From NCBI GenBank assembly GCA_958439725.1, contig CAUBWJ010000003.1, positions 1-64,000 on the forward strand: a stretch of DNA of 64,000 nt, in the 5' to 3' direction. Under the pieces are notes generated by a model. That model saw nothing but the letters and a program-made list of their open reading frames with translations. It had not been told where the DNA came from and did no database searches. Source of the stretch: an uncultured Muribaculaceae bacterium (lineage in GTDB: Bacteria; Bacteroidota; Bacteroidia; Bacteroidales; Muribaculaceae). This document shows, in pieces, positions 50,906 through 59,163 of this stretch (position 1 is the stretch's first letter; the number at the start of each line of letters is the position of its first letter). A program made the translations under genes and the position numbers.

Positions 50906-52291
50906 TTATTTTTTCTTTTTGTCTTCTGATTCCATGTCGTTGAAGGTCATCACCTGGCCTGCGCCGCTGTAAAGCTTCACGGGCTCCTCGAGCTCGAGGG
51001 CTATTACGGTCATGTCGGGGTCGCACACTTCAGCGGGCACGTTGATGTAGTAGCAGCCGGCTGCCACGCCCCAGGAAACGTCGTTGTAGAGGTTCCAGGT
51101 AAGCTCCTTGTCGGTGCCGACCACGCGGGCTTTCTTGATGTAGCTCTTGAGACCCTTGAGCTCCACGGCTTCATTGGGCACGTAGGGGAGGTAGAGATAG
51201 AGGATGTCGCCTTTCTTGTTGAGTGCGGTATAGGCCTGCACGTGTCCGGCGGGAATGCCTGCGCGGGTTCCGTAGATGGCTTCGGCATGCTTTGAGGTCC
51301 AGCGGCCGAGGTCCTTGAGAATCTGCACCTGCTCTTCGGGGATGGTGCCGTCGGCCTTGGGGCCTATGTCGAGAAGCAGGTTGCCGCCCATGCCGATGCA
51401 GTCGGCGAGCATCTTGATAACGGTCTTGGATGATTTGAAGTTGGTGTCGGCCTTGCGGAAGCCCCAGGAGTCGTTGGAGGTCATGCAGGTCTCCCACCAC
51501 TGGGCGTCGGGACGCGTTACGGGCACACCGAGTTCGGGAGTGTCATAGTCGCCGTGGCCCTGGATGCGCGAGTTGACAATCACGCCGGGGTTGTAGCTGT
51601 GGAGAAGGGAGATGATGCCGGGAGCGTCCCACTGTTCCGAAGAGTGCTCCCAGTCGCCGTCGAACCAGTAGAGGTCGGGGTTCCAGGTTGAGCTGAGCTC
51701 TGTGAGCTGGGCTTTGTTGAAGTTCACGAACTTCTGCCAGCGTTTCTGCTCTTTGTTCAGGTCGTATTTAGGAGCTTTGTCGCGATAGGTTTCGGGATAG
51801 TCGGGGTGGGGCCAGTCTATGAGCGAGTAATAGAAACCGAGTTTCAGGCCCTGGTCGCGCACGGCTTTTGCAAAGGGAGCGATAACGTCGCGCTTGGCGG
51901 GCGATGATTTCACGGAGCTGACTTTACCGGCCTTGGTGTCCCAGAGAGCGAAGCCGTCGTGGTGCTTGGTGGTGATAACGGTGTATTTCGCGCCGCTTTC
52001 CTTGATGAGTTTGGCCCAGTATTCGGGGTCGTAGTTGGCGGCGGTGAAAGCCTCCGACTGCTTCATGTAGTCGGGCAGGGAGATGTGGCCGTTGTGGAAG
52101 GCCCAGCTTTCGGAGGTTTCTCCTTTTGAGTACACTCCCCAGTGGATAAAGATGCCCAGCTTGGCGTCGCCGAACCACTGCATGCGTTCGGCTTTCTGCT
52201 CGGGCGTTTCGGAGAATGGTGCTAATTCAGCTGCCCCTGCCACGGCCCCGGAGGCTATGGCGGCAGACAGGAGGATGGTTTTAAGGTTCAT
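50906..52291 (-). CDS. Secreted alpha-L-fucosidase, GH29
   Basis: 461 residues with a signal peptide (about 1-20, ending GAVAGA). The N-terminal TIM barrel starts WFGDAKLGIFIHWGVYS and continues TTKHHDGFALWDTK and LGFYYSLIDWPHPDYP. The nucleophile is the Asp in DLYWFDGDWE; GNLLLDIGPKADGTIPEEQ closes the barrel. A beta-sandwich follows (about 345-460). It releases L-fucose from host glycans such as mucin or milk sugars. It is the first gene of the pair with the CBM9/TIM gene. A TATCTTTG box at 52396-52403 (minus) gives a leader of about 100 nt. Confidence 0.95.
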   Translation of the reverse strand: MNLKTILLSAAIASGAVAGAAELAPFSETPEQKAERMQWFGDAKLGIFIHWGVYSKGETSESWAFHNGHISLPDYMKQSEAFTAANYDPEYWAKLIKESGAKYTVITTKHHDGFALWDTKAGKVSSVKSSPAKRDVIAPFAKAVRDQGLKLGFYYSLIDWPHPDYPETYRDKAPKYDLNKEQKRWQKFVNFNKAQLTELSSTWNPDLYWFDGDWEHSSEQWDAPGIISLLHSYNPGVIVNSRIQGHGDYDTPELGVPVTRPDAQWWETCMTSNDSWGFRKADTNFKSSKTVIKMLADCIGMGGNLLLDIGPKADGTIPEEQVQILKDLGRWTSKHAEAIYGTRAGIPAGHVQAYTALNKKGDILYLYLPYVPNEAVELKGLKSYIKKARVVGTDKELTWNLYNDVSWGVAAGCYYINVPAEVCDPDMTVIALELEEPVKLYSGAGQVMTFNDMESEDKKKK

Positions 52292-52395
52292 GGTGAGGTA
52301 TATGATTGGTTAAAAATTTCGGCTTTTCGGCACGGAGATGTCCGGCGGCTCGGTAGGGTCGATTCCCTGCAATGCGCAGATTTGCACTTCAAAGG

Positions 52396-52505
52396 CAAAG
52401 ATACTATTTAAAATCCACATATTCTCCCCGCACTCCCTGAATTAAGCTTTCTTTGCAAAATAAGAAGGGTTTGGAGGGCAATGCCGCGCAAAAGCGTTAT
52501 CTTTG
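52396..52505. promoter_or_regulatory. Divergent -7 boxes for GH29 pair and aroK
   Basis: TATCTTTG occurs on the minus strand (52396-52403) and on the plus strand (52498-52505, about 36 bp before aroK). TTTG at 52470-52473 is 24 bp before the plus box, longer than usual. Confidence 0.62.
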
Positions 52506-52540
52506 CTGAAAGAACTGAAAGGATTTCTGTAGAAAACGTT

Positions 52541-53080
52541 ATGAGGCCGATTTTTCTCATTGGATTCATGGGCAGCGGCAAGACCACGCTTGCCAAGGCA
52601 TTGTCGCGCGCCACGGGGCTTGAATATATCGACCTCGACGCTTATATCGAGGCGCGTTTCCACGCGAATGTCTCAGAGATTTTCGCCCGCGAGGGGCAGG
52701 AGCGTTTCCGCGACATGGAGCGGCGCATGCTCCGTGAGGTTGCCGAGTTCGAGGATGTGATTGTGGCCTGCGGGGGCGGAACGCCGTGCTGGTTCGACAA
52801 TATGGAGTTCATGAACTCCCGCGGACTCACCGTTAGGCTCGAGGCCTCTCACGCGCGGCTGCTCGAGCGGCTGAAAAAAGGACGGCACCGCCGCCCGCTT
52901 ATCCGCGACCTCGACGACGAAGCGCTGGGAGCTTACATTGCCGCCGAACTTGAGCGCCGCAATCCGTGGTACAGCCGCGCTGTGGCCACGTTTTGCGCAG
53001 ACCGTCTCGACAGCGTGCCGCAGATCCAGCAGTCAGTGAAAGAATTCATCACCCTTTTCAACATACCCTGCAAATCATGA
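52541..53080 (+). CDS. aroK: Shikimate kinase
   Basis: 179 residues from ATG 52541 (MRPIFLIGFMGSGKTTLAKA); the upstream in-frame ATG at 52481 has no family counterpart and precedes the -7 box. Walker A is GFMGSGKTT (8-16). IDLDAYIEARF has the shikimate-binding Asp; VIVACGGGTPCW is the glycine block, and RRPLIRDLD is the lid with the conserved arginine. It phosphorylates shikimate with ATP in aromatic synthesis. The stop overlaps the next start by 4 bp (ATGA). First gene of an apparent three-gene unit. Confidence 0.95.
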   Translation: MRPIFLIGFMGSGKTTLAKALSRATGLEYIDLDAYIEARFHANVSEIFAREGQERFRDMERRMLREVAEFEDVIVACGGGTPCWFDNMEFMNSRGLTVRLEASHARLLERLKKGRHRRPLIRDLDDEALGAYIAAELERRNPWYSRAVATFCADRLDSVPQIQQSVKEFITLFNIPCKS

Positions 53081-54291
53081 CTTCCGAAAAGACCCCTCAA
53101 GCAGCGGCCGGGACCGGTTGCGCACATGAAACACTCGAGGAACCCGCAGCCGTGAAATCGCGCCGCCGTGCCCTCACCATCGGTCTGCCACGGTGCAACC
53201 ATACCTCAGAGCGCCGCTTCCCGTTCACGCCCGAAGGCGCGAGGCTGCTCATAGAGCTTGGTTTCAGGGTGAAAATCGAGGAGGGTGCCGCTACGGTTAT
53301 CCATTATCCGGATGCTTCCTATAGCCGGTGCGGAGCGGAAATCTGCTCGCGCCGCGAGGCTCTGGAATGCGACATTGTGGTGAGCCTCGCGCCTCCTGCC
53401 CCTTCCGACATACGCATGATGCGCCGGGGAGGCATGCTGCTTACCCTGAGCAATTTCTGCCGTGTGACGCGCGAGGAGGTGCGCACTCTGCTCGACTGCA
53501 ACATCCTCACCATAGCCATCGACATGATTGAGGACGAGCGCGGAAACCGCCCGTTTGCCGACGTGCTCGCCGAGCTGGCCGGACGGGCCGCGATAGCGCG
53601 CGCGTCATCACTGCTTGCCGATTCGGTACACGGCAAGGGGATTCTTCTGGGAGGTGTGGCAGGCGTGGTGCCCTGTGAGGTTACCGTTATCGGCTCGGGC
53701 ATCGCCGGATGTTCGGCCGCCCGGTCGGCTTCGGGTGCCGGTGCGCTCGTGAGGCTTTTCGACCACGACGTGTACCGTCTGCGCGAGGCCTGCCGCGAAC
53801 TCGGGCAGGGAGTTGTGGCATCGGCCCTGCATCCGCGGGTGGTTGCCAACGCCCTCCGTTCGGCCGACGTGGTGATCTACACCGACGTCTCGCCGCGGCC
53901 TGTGTTCGGCGCCGACGAGGTTGCCGAGATGAAACGCGGCGTGGTGGTGTTTGACCTCTCCGACGACTGCGGCAAGACTTTCCCGTCGCTTCCGGCCATA
54001 GACCTGGCTGAGGTGCGTCCCTGCGACGTGGCTCCCACCGAGCCCACACGCGCCTGCTATGTCAACGCCGGCAGCTACGTGCCCCGCACCGCGGCCATGG
54101 CTCTGAGCAACACGTTCATCACCATGCTTCGTCCTCTCATAGACACCGAAGGCACGCTCAACGCCCTCAAGCTCCAGCCGGGGCTTCAGCGCGCCGCCCT
54201 GACGTTCATGGGTAAGGCCGTTGACTCCACGATTGCCGCCAAAGCGGGCGTAAGACATTTCGACATCAACCTTTTCCTGACCCTTTCCTGA
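53077..54291 (+). CDS. Alanine dehydrogenase/PNT-like protein with altered catalytic sites
   Basis: 404 residues from ATG 53077, which overlaps the aroK stop by 4 bp; a longer in-frame start at 52966 is inside aroK and rejected. The N-terminal AlaDH_PNT domain (about 34-160) has the substrate-arginine-like ERRFPFTPEG, but where ordinary enzymes have KVKEP and YLHL this one reads VVSLAPPAPSD and LLTLSNF, so the catalytic Lys and His are not seen. The NAD domain keeps VTVIGSGIAGCSAARSASGAGALVRLFDHD and FDLSDDCGKTF. It may bind NAD(P) but have a changed or lost reaction. RNase HI follows with a 1-bp overlap. Confidence 0.75.
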   Translation: MTSEKTPQAAAGTGCAHETLEEPAAVKSRRRALTIGLPRCNHTSERRFPFTPEGARLLIELGFRVKIEEGAATVIHYPDASYSRCGAEICSRREALECDIVVSLAPPAPSDIRMMRRGGMLLTLSNFCRVTREEVRTLLDCNILTIAIDMIEDERGNRPFADVLAELAGRAAIARASSLLADSVHGKGILLGGVAGVVPCEVTVIGSGIAGCSAARSASGAGALVRLFDHDVYRLREACRELGQGVVASALHPRVVANALRSADVVIYTDVSPRPVFGADEVAEMKRGVVVFDLSDDCGKTFPSLPAIDLAEVRPCDVAPTEPTRACYVNAGSYVPRTAAMALSNTFITMLRPLIDTEGTLNALKLQPGLQRAALTFMGKAVDSTIAAKAGVRHFDINLFLTLS

Positions 54292-54932
54292 TGGCACGAC
54301 GCAAATTCTATGTGGTGTGGGCCGGCCACGAGACCGGAATCTACGACAATTGGGACGACGCCCGGTTGCAGGTGGAGAATTTTCCCGGCGCCCGGTATAA
54401 AAGTTTCGACTCGCAGACCGAGGCCGTGGAAGCCTATCGCGGCAATCCCGACGATTATCTGAAAGTGTTCCGCTCCATGGCCTCAAGGCAGCCCCAGGTG
54501 GTGAATTATGCGGCCATTCCCGAAATCGCTCCGGGGTCGATAGCCGTCGATGCCGCCTGCTCGGGAAATCCCGGGCCGGTTGAATATCAATGCGTGGACA
54601 TCAACACGGGCACACGCATATTCCACGTGGGCCCGCTTCCGGGAGGCACAAACAACATAGGCGAATTCCTCGCTCTGGTCCATGCCCTGGCGCTTCTCGA
54701 AAAGCAGGGGCGACCCAATGTGACCATCTACACCGACAGCCGCACGGCCCTTGCATGGGTGCGCAACCGTCACGCCAAGACCGCCATCACCCCCAACTCA
54801 CGCAACGCCAAGATAATGGACATGCTCCACCGCGCCGAAGCGTGGCTCCAGACCCACCGCCCCGTCAATCCCATCCAGAAATGGGACACCGAAAAATGGG
54901 GCGAGATTCCCGCCGACTTCGGCCGCAAATAA
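54291..54932 (+). CDS. rnhA: Ribonuclease H (RNase HI) with hybrid-binding domain
   Basis: 213 residues. The N-terminal caulimovirus/RNase H1 hybrid-binding domain (about 1-50, RRKFYVVWAGHETGIYDNWDDARLQVENFPGARYKSF) is followed by a short linker and the catalytic domain (about 82-213). Its acidic residues are in AVDAACSGNPGPVE (Asp), NNIGEFLALVHAL (Glu), IYTDSRTALAWV (Asp) and KWDTEKWG (Asp). It cleaves RNA in RNA:DNA hybrids, removing primers and R-loops. This domain pair is the eukaryote-like RNase H1 form, common in Bacteroidota. It shares a 1-bp overlap with the gene before. Confidence 0.93.
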   Translation: MARRKFYVVWAGHETGIYDNWDDARLQVENFPGARYKSFDSQTEAVEAYRGNPDDYLKVFRSMASRQPQVVNYAAIPEIAPGSIAVDAACSGNPGPVEYQCVDINTGTRIFHVGPLPGGTNNIGEFLALVHALALLEKQGRPNVTIYTDSRTALAWVRNRHAKTAITPNSRNAKIMDMLHRAEAWLQTHRPVNPIQKWDTEKWGEIPADFGRK

Positions 54933-55020
54933 CCGCGGGCAGATTGCTCCTCATAGGTAAGGTCTATATGTCGTATAAATCTTATATGACTTATACATCT
55001 TCTCTAAATTCTATTTGCTG

Positions 55021-56055
55021 TTAGATCAGGGTGATGCCGGCGGAGGCGCAGGCTTTGATCTGCGATTCGGGCCAGAGGGAGGCCTGGACCTCGCCTATAT
55101 GCGCTTTCTGCAGCAGGAACATGCAAAGGCGGCTCTGCCCGATGCCTCCGCCTATCGACAACGGGAGCTCTCCATTAAGGAGCATGCTGTGGAACCGGAG
55201 CGACGCCCTTTCGGGACAACCGCACATCTCAAGCTGACGCCGCATGGCGGCGGCGTCGACGCGTATGCCCATCGACGAAAGCTCCATGGAAGTATCGAGC
55301 ACCGGATCCCACACTATCAGATCGCCGTTCAAACCTGTAAACCCTTCCTCGTTGGGAGTACTCCAGTCGTCATAGTCGGGAGCGCGGCGGTCGTGCGGAC
55401 GGCCGTCTGACAGCGGCGCACCGATTCCTATCACGAACACGGCTCCGAACCGACGCGCGGCCTCGCGTTCGCGCTGCTGCGGCGTCAGCTCCGGATATTC
55501 ATCCAGAAGCTGCTGCGAGTGGATGAACGTGATTTCGCGCGGAAGCACCGGCGTGATATGCGGGAACCGCTCATAAATCTCGGCCTCCACACCAAGCATG
55601 GCGTCGTAAATCTTTATCACGGTCTCCTTCAGGTACGCAACCGTGCGGTCAGCCCGGGTGATGGTCTTTTCCCAATCCCACTGGTCCACGTAGAGCGAAT
55701 GCATATTGTCCAGCTCCTCGAAGGCACGGATGGCATTCATGTCGGTATACAGACCGAATCCCGGTGCGATATCGTAGGCCGCCAGCTTGGCGCGCTTCCA
55801 TTTTGCAAGCGAATGGACCACCTCGGCCGTGGCACCGCCCATGTCGGCCACCGGAAACGACACCGCACGCTCCACGCCGTTAAGGTCGTCGTTCAGACCC
55901 GTGCCCGACAGCACAAACAGCGGAGCCGTCACCCTCCGCAGCCGCAGCGAGGCCGCCAGAGCTTTCTGAAAACTGTCTTTAATCTGCTTAATCGCCACCT
56001 CCGTAGTCTCCGGCAGCAGCTTCTGCTTATATCTCTCAGGAATTATCAGTGCCAT
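55021..56055 (-). CDS. asnA: Aspartate-ammonia ligase (asparagine synthetase A)
   Basis: 344 residues from ATG 56055; the longer form from 56103 would cross the -7 box at 56075-56082. The class II synthetase-like fold contains VSFPVADMGGATAEVVHSLAKWKR, DMNAIRAFEELDNMHSLYVDQWDWEKTI and the C-terminal LSIGGGIGQSRLCMFLLQKAHIGEVQASLWP, all AsnA blocks. It makes Asn from Asp, ammonia and ATP. It stands alone, convergent with RNase HI. Confidence 0.95.
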   Translation of the reverse strand: MALIIPERYKQKLLPETTEVAIKQIKDSFQKALAASLRLRRVTAPLFVLSGTGLNDDLNGVERAVSFPVADMGGATAEVVHSLAKWKRAKLAAYDIAPGFGLYTDMNAIRAFEELDNMHSLYVDQWDWEKTITRADRTVAYLKETVIKIYDAMLGVEAEIYERFPHITPVLPREITFIHSQQLLDEYPELTPQQREREAARRFGAVFVIGIGAPLSDGRPHDRRAPDYDDWSTPNEEGFTGLNGDLIVWDPVLDTSMELSSMGIRVDAAAMRRQLEMCGCPERASLRFHSMLLNGELPLSIGGGIGQSRLCMFLLQKAHIGEVQASLWPESQIKACASAGITLI

Positions 56056-56074
56056 AAAATCAACTATTATCCTG

Positions 56075-56082
56075 CAAATATA
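56075..56082 (-). promoter_or_regulatory. -7 box of asnA
   Basis: TATATTTG on the minus strand, 19 bp before the ATG at 56055; the leader is short. Confidence 0.55.
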
Positions 56083-56138
56083 ACGGATTGGGGCACTTCT
56101 CACAAATAATCTCCTTCGCAGGCAAAGATTTATGTGCT

Positions 56139-57125
56139 TCAGGGGAGGGTGATGGCGAAGGTGGTGCCGGAGGGGGAGGTGGAGAGGAGGCGGAGGGTGC
56201 CGCCGTGGAGTCTTACTATCTGGCTGCTGAGGCAGAGCCCTACGCCGCTGCCGCCGGGTTTGGTGGTGACGAAGGGCTGGAACATGGAGTCGCGTATGCG
56301 GGCGTCCATGCCGCAGCCGTTATCGGCCACGGTGATGTAGGGGCGGCCGTCGGATACGGAGGCTGTGACCGTTACTTCAGGCCGTTGGGTGCCCTGAACC
56401 GCGTCGAGGGCGTTGCGCACAAGGTTTATCATCGCCTGGCCCATGAGGGCGCTGTCGATGCACAGCTTCATTTCTTTTCCGGCCGAAAAGCGGCATGTGT
56501 TCTCTGGCAAACCTCTTTCGGCCGTTTCTGCGACGGCCGATTGCCGGATGCGTCGGAAAAAGTCGGTGGCGCGGATTTCCTCCTTTTCCGGCGGGGGAAG
56601 GTGCGTGAGGCTGTGGTAGGAGTCGAGAAAGCGTTTTATGCCCCGGCTCTGCGCGCTTATCACCCCGAGGGCTTCGCGGAGCTGCTCGCCGCTGTATTTC
56701 TCCGGGTTTCGCTCCATGTCGAAAGCCAGCGCCGAGATGGGCGTCATGGAATTGCGCATCTCGTGGGTCATTACGCGTAGTATGCGGTCGTAATATATCT
56801 TGCCGGTCTCGATTTCGCGGAGGTTGGCGTGATACAGCTCCACTATGCGGTTCATTGCGCGGGCCATGCCGCAGAGAGAGGCGTCGGCGCGGCCGAAGTC
56901 GAACTGCAGGGTGGTGTCGTTCATCTCCAGTGCGCTCACGAAAGTGGACATCACGTCAATGAGTTTCCAGACGAGCCGCGCCAGCGCGCCAGCGCATACG
57001 GCAGCCGCCACGGAGGCGAAAGTGGCCTGAGGCCACAGCCCGGCGGAGTACAGCCATGTGGCAGCGGCCGCCAATGCGGCCACAGCGATGAGAAGGAGGG
57101 TGAAATTCAGCCGGAAATGTCTCAT
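56139..57125 (-). CDS. Membrane sensor histidine kinase (NtrY/PAS-less type)
   Basis: 328 residues. Two TM segments (about 7-28 and 32-55) give almost no periplasmic sensor. HisKA: VMTHEMRNSMTPI with the phospho-histidine H121. N box: MINLVRNALDAVQG; G1: VADNGCGMDA; F and G2: MFQPFVTTKPGGSGVGLCLS, all complete. Its start overlaps the response-regulator stop by 4 bp, so they form one operon with the regulator first. It probably senses a membrane or envelope signal and controls the divergent export operon (57864-63485). Confidence 0.92.
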   Translation of the reverse strand: MRHFRLNFTLLLIAVAALAAAATWLYSAGLWPQATFASVAAAVCAGALARLVWKLIDVMSTFVSALEMNDTTLQFDFGRADASLCGMARAMNRIVELYHANLREIETGKIYYDRILRVMTHEMRNSMTPISALAFDMERNPEKYSGEQLREALGVISAQSRGIKRFLDSYHSLTHLPPPEKEEIRATDFFRRIRQSAVAETAERGLPENTCRFSAGKEMKLCIDSALMGQAMINLVRNALDAVQGTQRPEVTVTASVSDGRPYITVADNGCGMDARIRDSMFQPFVTTKPGGSGVGLCLSSQIVRLHGGTLRLLSTSPSGTTFAITLP

Positions 57126-57700
57126 TTCTTTTTCAGGAGATTATAAAGTGTCTGCCGGTTTACGCCCAGACGCTGTGCGGCCGCACTCAGGTTGCCGCCG
57201 CATCCGGCTATCACTTCGTTGATATGTTCGGTCTTAATCTGGTCGAGCGTCATTGAGGCTCTCTCGCTGTCGCGCCTCTGGAGTTCCAGCGCCTTGCCCA
57301 TCGCCTGGCGTTCTTTTTTGGTCTGGCGGTTTGCGGCTACGGCGCGGCGCAGCTTGGATTTCAGCTCATCGTTGTCCCAGGGTTTGGTCACGAAGTCCTC
57401 CGCGCCGAGTTTCATGGCCTCCACAGCCAGCGGAACATCGCCGAAGGCGGTTATCAACACCACGGCCGGCGCGTCGGGACTCTCCTTTATGCGCCGGAGC
57501 CAGAACAGGCCGTCGGCGCCGTCGAGGCGCCCGTTGTCGAAGTTCATGTCAAGAAGCACCGCATCGGTGTTGCCGCCCTGAAGCAGGGCCGGAATAAGCT
57601 GAGGGTTACCCACGGCGGCAATCTCGCAGTCTTCGTCGGCCAGAACGAGCCGCAGCGTGGTCCGCACCGCCGGATTATCGTCGATTATCAGAATTTTCAT
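57122..57700 (-). CDS. Response regulator with receiver and Fis-type HTH, no AAA+
   Basis: 192 residues. Receiver (1-125): acids D7/D8, phospho-Asp D51 in VLLDMNF, T84 in LITAFG and K106 in VTKPWD. A linker is followed by a Fis/NtrC-type HTH at the C-terminus (about 155-192, NEVIAGCGGNLSAAAQRLGVNRQTLYNLLKKK). The sigma-54 ATPase domain that usually joins the two in this class is absent, as in the PrrA/RegA group. It should bind DNA directly and activate without sigma-54. The TAATTTTG box (57705-57712, minus) ends 4 bp before the ATG, so the mRNA may be leaderless. Confidence 0.92.
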   Translation of the reverse strand: MKILIIDDNPAVRTTLRLVLADEDCEIAAVGNPQLIPALLQGGNTDAVLLDMNFDNGRLDGADGLFWLRRIKESPDAPAVVLITAFGDVPLAVEAMKLGAEDFVTKPWDNDELKSKLRRAVAANRQTKKERQAMGKALELQRRDSERASMTLDQIKTEHINEVIAGCGGNLSAAAQRLGVNRQTLYNLLKKK

Positions 57701-57704
57701 GACG

Positions 57705-57712
57705 CAAAATTA
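57705..57712 (-). promoter_or_regulatory. -7 box of the two-component operon, nearly leaderless
   Basis: TAATTTTG on the minus strand, 4 bp before the start at 57700. No -33 at the usual distance was seen. Confidence 0.5.
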
Positions 57713-57773
57713 TAACTAATAGGGTCACCCGCAATCCCTGGCCGGGTGAAAAACGGGCTTCAAGCCACGGGAA

Positions 57774-57790
57774 TGTCTAAAAATTAGACA
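57774..57790. promoter_or_regulatory. Operator-like palindrome between the two divergent operons
   Basis: TGTCTAA-AAA-TTAGACA is a perfect 17-bp inverted repeat. It lies 62 bp upstream of the -7 box of the export operon and 74 bp upstream of the response-regulator start, the right place for an activator of the Fis-HTH type. Confidence 0.7.
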
Positions 57791-57851
57791 ATCTTATGCC
57801 CGAAAATGCAGTTTGTGGGGAAGCGTCACGCCGGCGATGTTCCGGCGCCGT

Positions 57852-57859
57852 AAATTTGC
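57852..57859 (+). promoter_or_regulatory. -7 box of the export operon
   Basis: TAAATTTG ends 4 bp before the ATG at 57864. No TTTG at -33; an activator bound at 57774-57790 could supply the lack. Confidence 0.5.
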
Positions 57860-57863
57860 CCCC

Positions 57864-59159
57864 ATGAAACTTCAATCAGCAATCATTATCATTTCATTGC
57901 TCGCAGGGCAGGGCGCACGCGCCGCCATGACACTCAATGACTGTCTGGTGTATGCCCGCGACCATGCCCACAGCAATATCCTGGGGCGTCTCGACGTGGA
58001 GAAGGCGGCCGCCGAAAAGCGCATGGCCCTCTCGGGGCTGCTCCCTGACGTGAGCTTCTCATCAAACGGCAACATAAGCTTCGGCCGCAACATTGACCCC
58101 GAGACGAACACCTACGACAACCGCCAGACCCTCTCCACCGGTTTCGGCATTGGCATGACGCTGCCGGTGTTTGACGGACTGGTCAACGTAAACAATCTGA
58201 AAGCCGCCCGCGTGGCACAGTTGCGGCGCGAGCATGCGGCGTCGGCCGAACGCGACCTCGTGTCGCTTGAGGTAATCAGGTCGTTCTACAACGTGTCCTA
58301 CTGCAAGGCGATGGTGGAGCAGATGCTCCATCAGCTCGAGCGCGACAGCACCGATCTGGCCGCCACAGAGCGCGGGGAGCGTCTGGGGATGCGCAGCGGG
58401 GCCGATGTGGCCGAGCTTCAGGCTCTCGTGGCTGCCGACGAATATGAGCTTGCCAACCAGCGCGGTCTGCTTGCCAAGGCCTATCTGGGCCTGCGGAGCG
58501 CAATGGGAATGAATCCTACCGACGAACCTCTCGACCTTATAGAGGAGGAAGCGGCCGACGGCACCCCTGGCCACTATGGCGAGCATCCGCGCATAGCCGC
58601 GGCACGCCTGGAACTGCGCGAGAGCGAATATGCGCTCAGAGCGGCCCGTGGCGCCTTCTCGCCCCGCATCTCGCTCAATGCCGGAATATCCACGTCGTAC
58701 TACCGGATGATGCATTCCGGGGTGCCCATGCCTAAGTTCAGCCACCAGTGGCACGACAACATGGGCGAGTATGTGGGATTCACGGTGTCAATTCCCCTCT
58801 TCACGGGGCTGTCTCTGTCCGGAAAGCTCAAGCGCGCCAAAATCGAGGTGCGTGAAAGCCGAGTGAAGCTCAGTCAGACCGAATATGAGATCGGGAAGGC
58901 CACAGCCGAGGCCGCGCTCGATTATGCCACGGCTGACGCCGAGATGACCGCGGCATCCCGCCGCCTCGACGCCGAAAAGATAGCCTACGAGGCTGTGCGA
59001 CGCAAGTTCGAGCTCGGAGGAGCCTCGCCGGTGGAGCTCTACACCTCCGGAACCAAGCTTGCCACCGCGCGCGCCAACTATGAGGGAAAACGCATTGCAA
59101 AAATCATAAGCCGGATAACACTCGATTACTATCACGGCGAAAAACTGATAAAAGAGTAA
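57864..59159 (+). CDS. TolC-family outer-membrane channel
   Basis: 431 residues from ATG 57864; the longer frame from 57813 crosses the -7 box. Signal peptide about 1-21 (IISLLAGQGARAAM). The rest is long helices with OEP-type repeats (ASAERDLVSLEVIRSFYNVSYCKAMVEQ, RLDAEKIAYEAVRRKFELGGASPVELYTS), the last being a classic outer-membrane efflux protein end. It forms the outer exit of the pump with the adaptor and ABC parts. The adaptor gene follows 4 bp later. No lipobox. Confidence 0.92.
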   Translation: MKLQSAIIIISLLAGQGARAAMTLNDCLVYARDHAHSNILGRLDVEKAAAEKRMALSGLLPDVSFSSNGNISFGRNIDPETNTYDNRQTLSTGFGIGMTLPVFDGLVNVNNLKAARVAQLRREHAASAERDLVSLEVIRSFYNVSYCKAMVEQMLHQLERDSTDLAATERGERLGMRSGADVAELQALVAADEYELANQRGLLAKAYLGLRSAMGMNPTDEPLDLIEEEAADGTPGHYGEHPRIAAARLELRESEYALRAARGAFSPRISLNAGISTSYYRMMHSGVPMPKFSHQWHDNMGEYVGFTVSIPLFTGLSLSGKLKRAKIEVRESRVKLSQTEYEIGKATAEAALDYATADAEMTAASRRLDAEKIAYEAVRRKFELGGASPVELYTSGTKLATARANYEGKRIAKIISRITLDYYHGEKLIKE

Positions 59160-59163
59160 GACT

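Noticed and set aside
57791..57863. Sigma-54 promoter before the TolC gene
   Set aside because: No TGGCAC-N5-TTGC pattern was found and the regulator lacks the sigma-54 ATPase domain.
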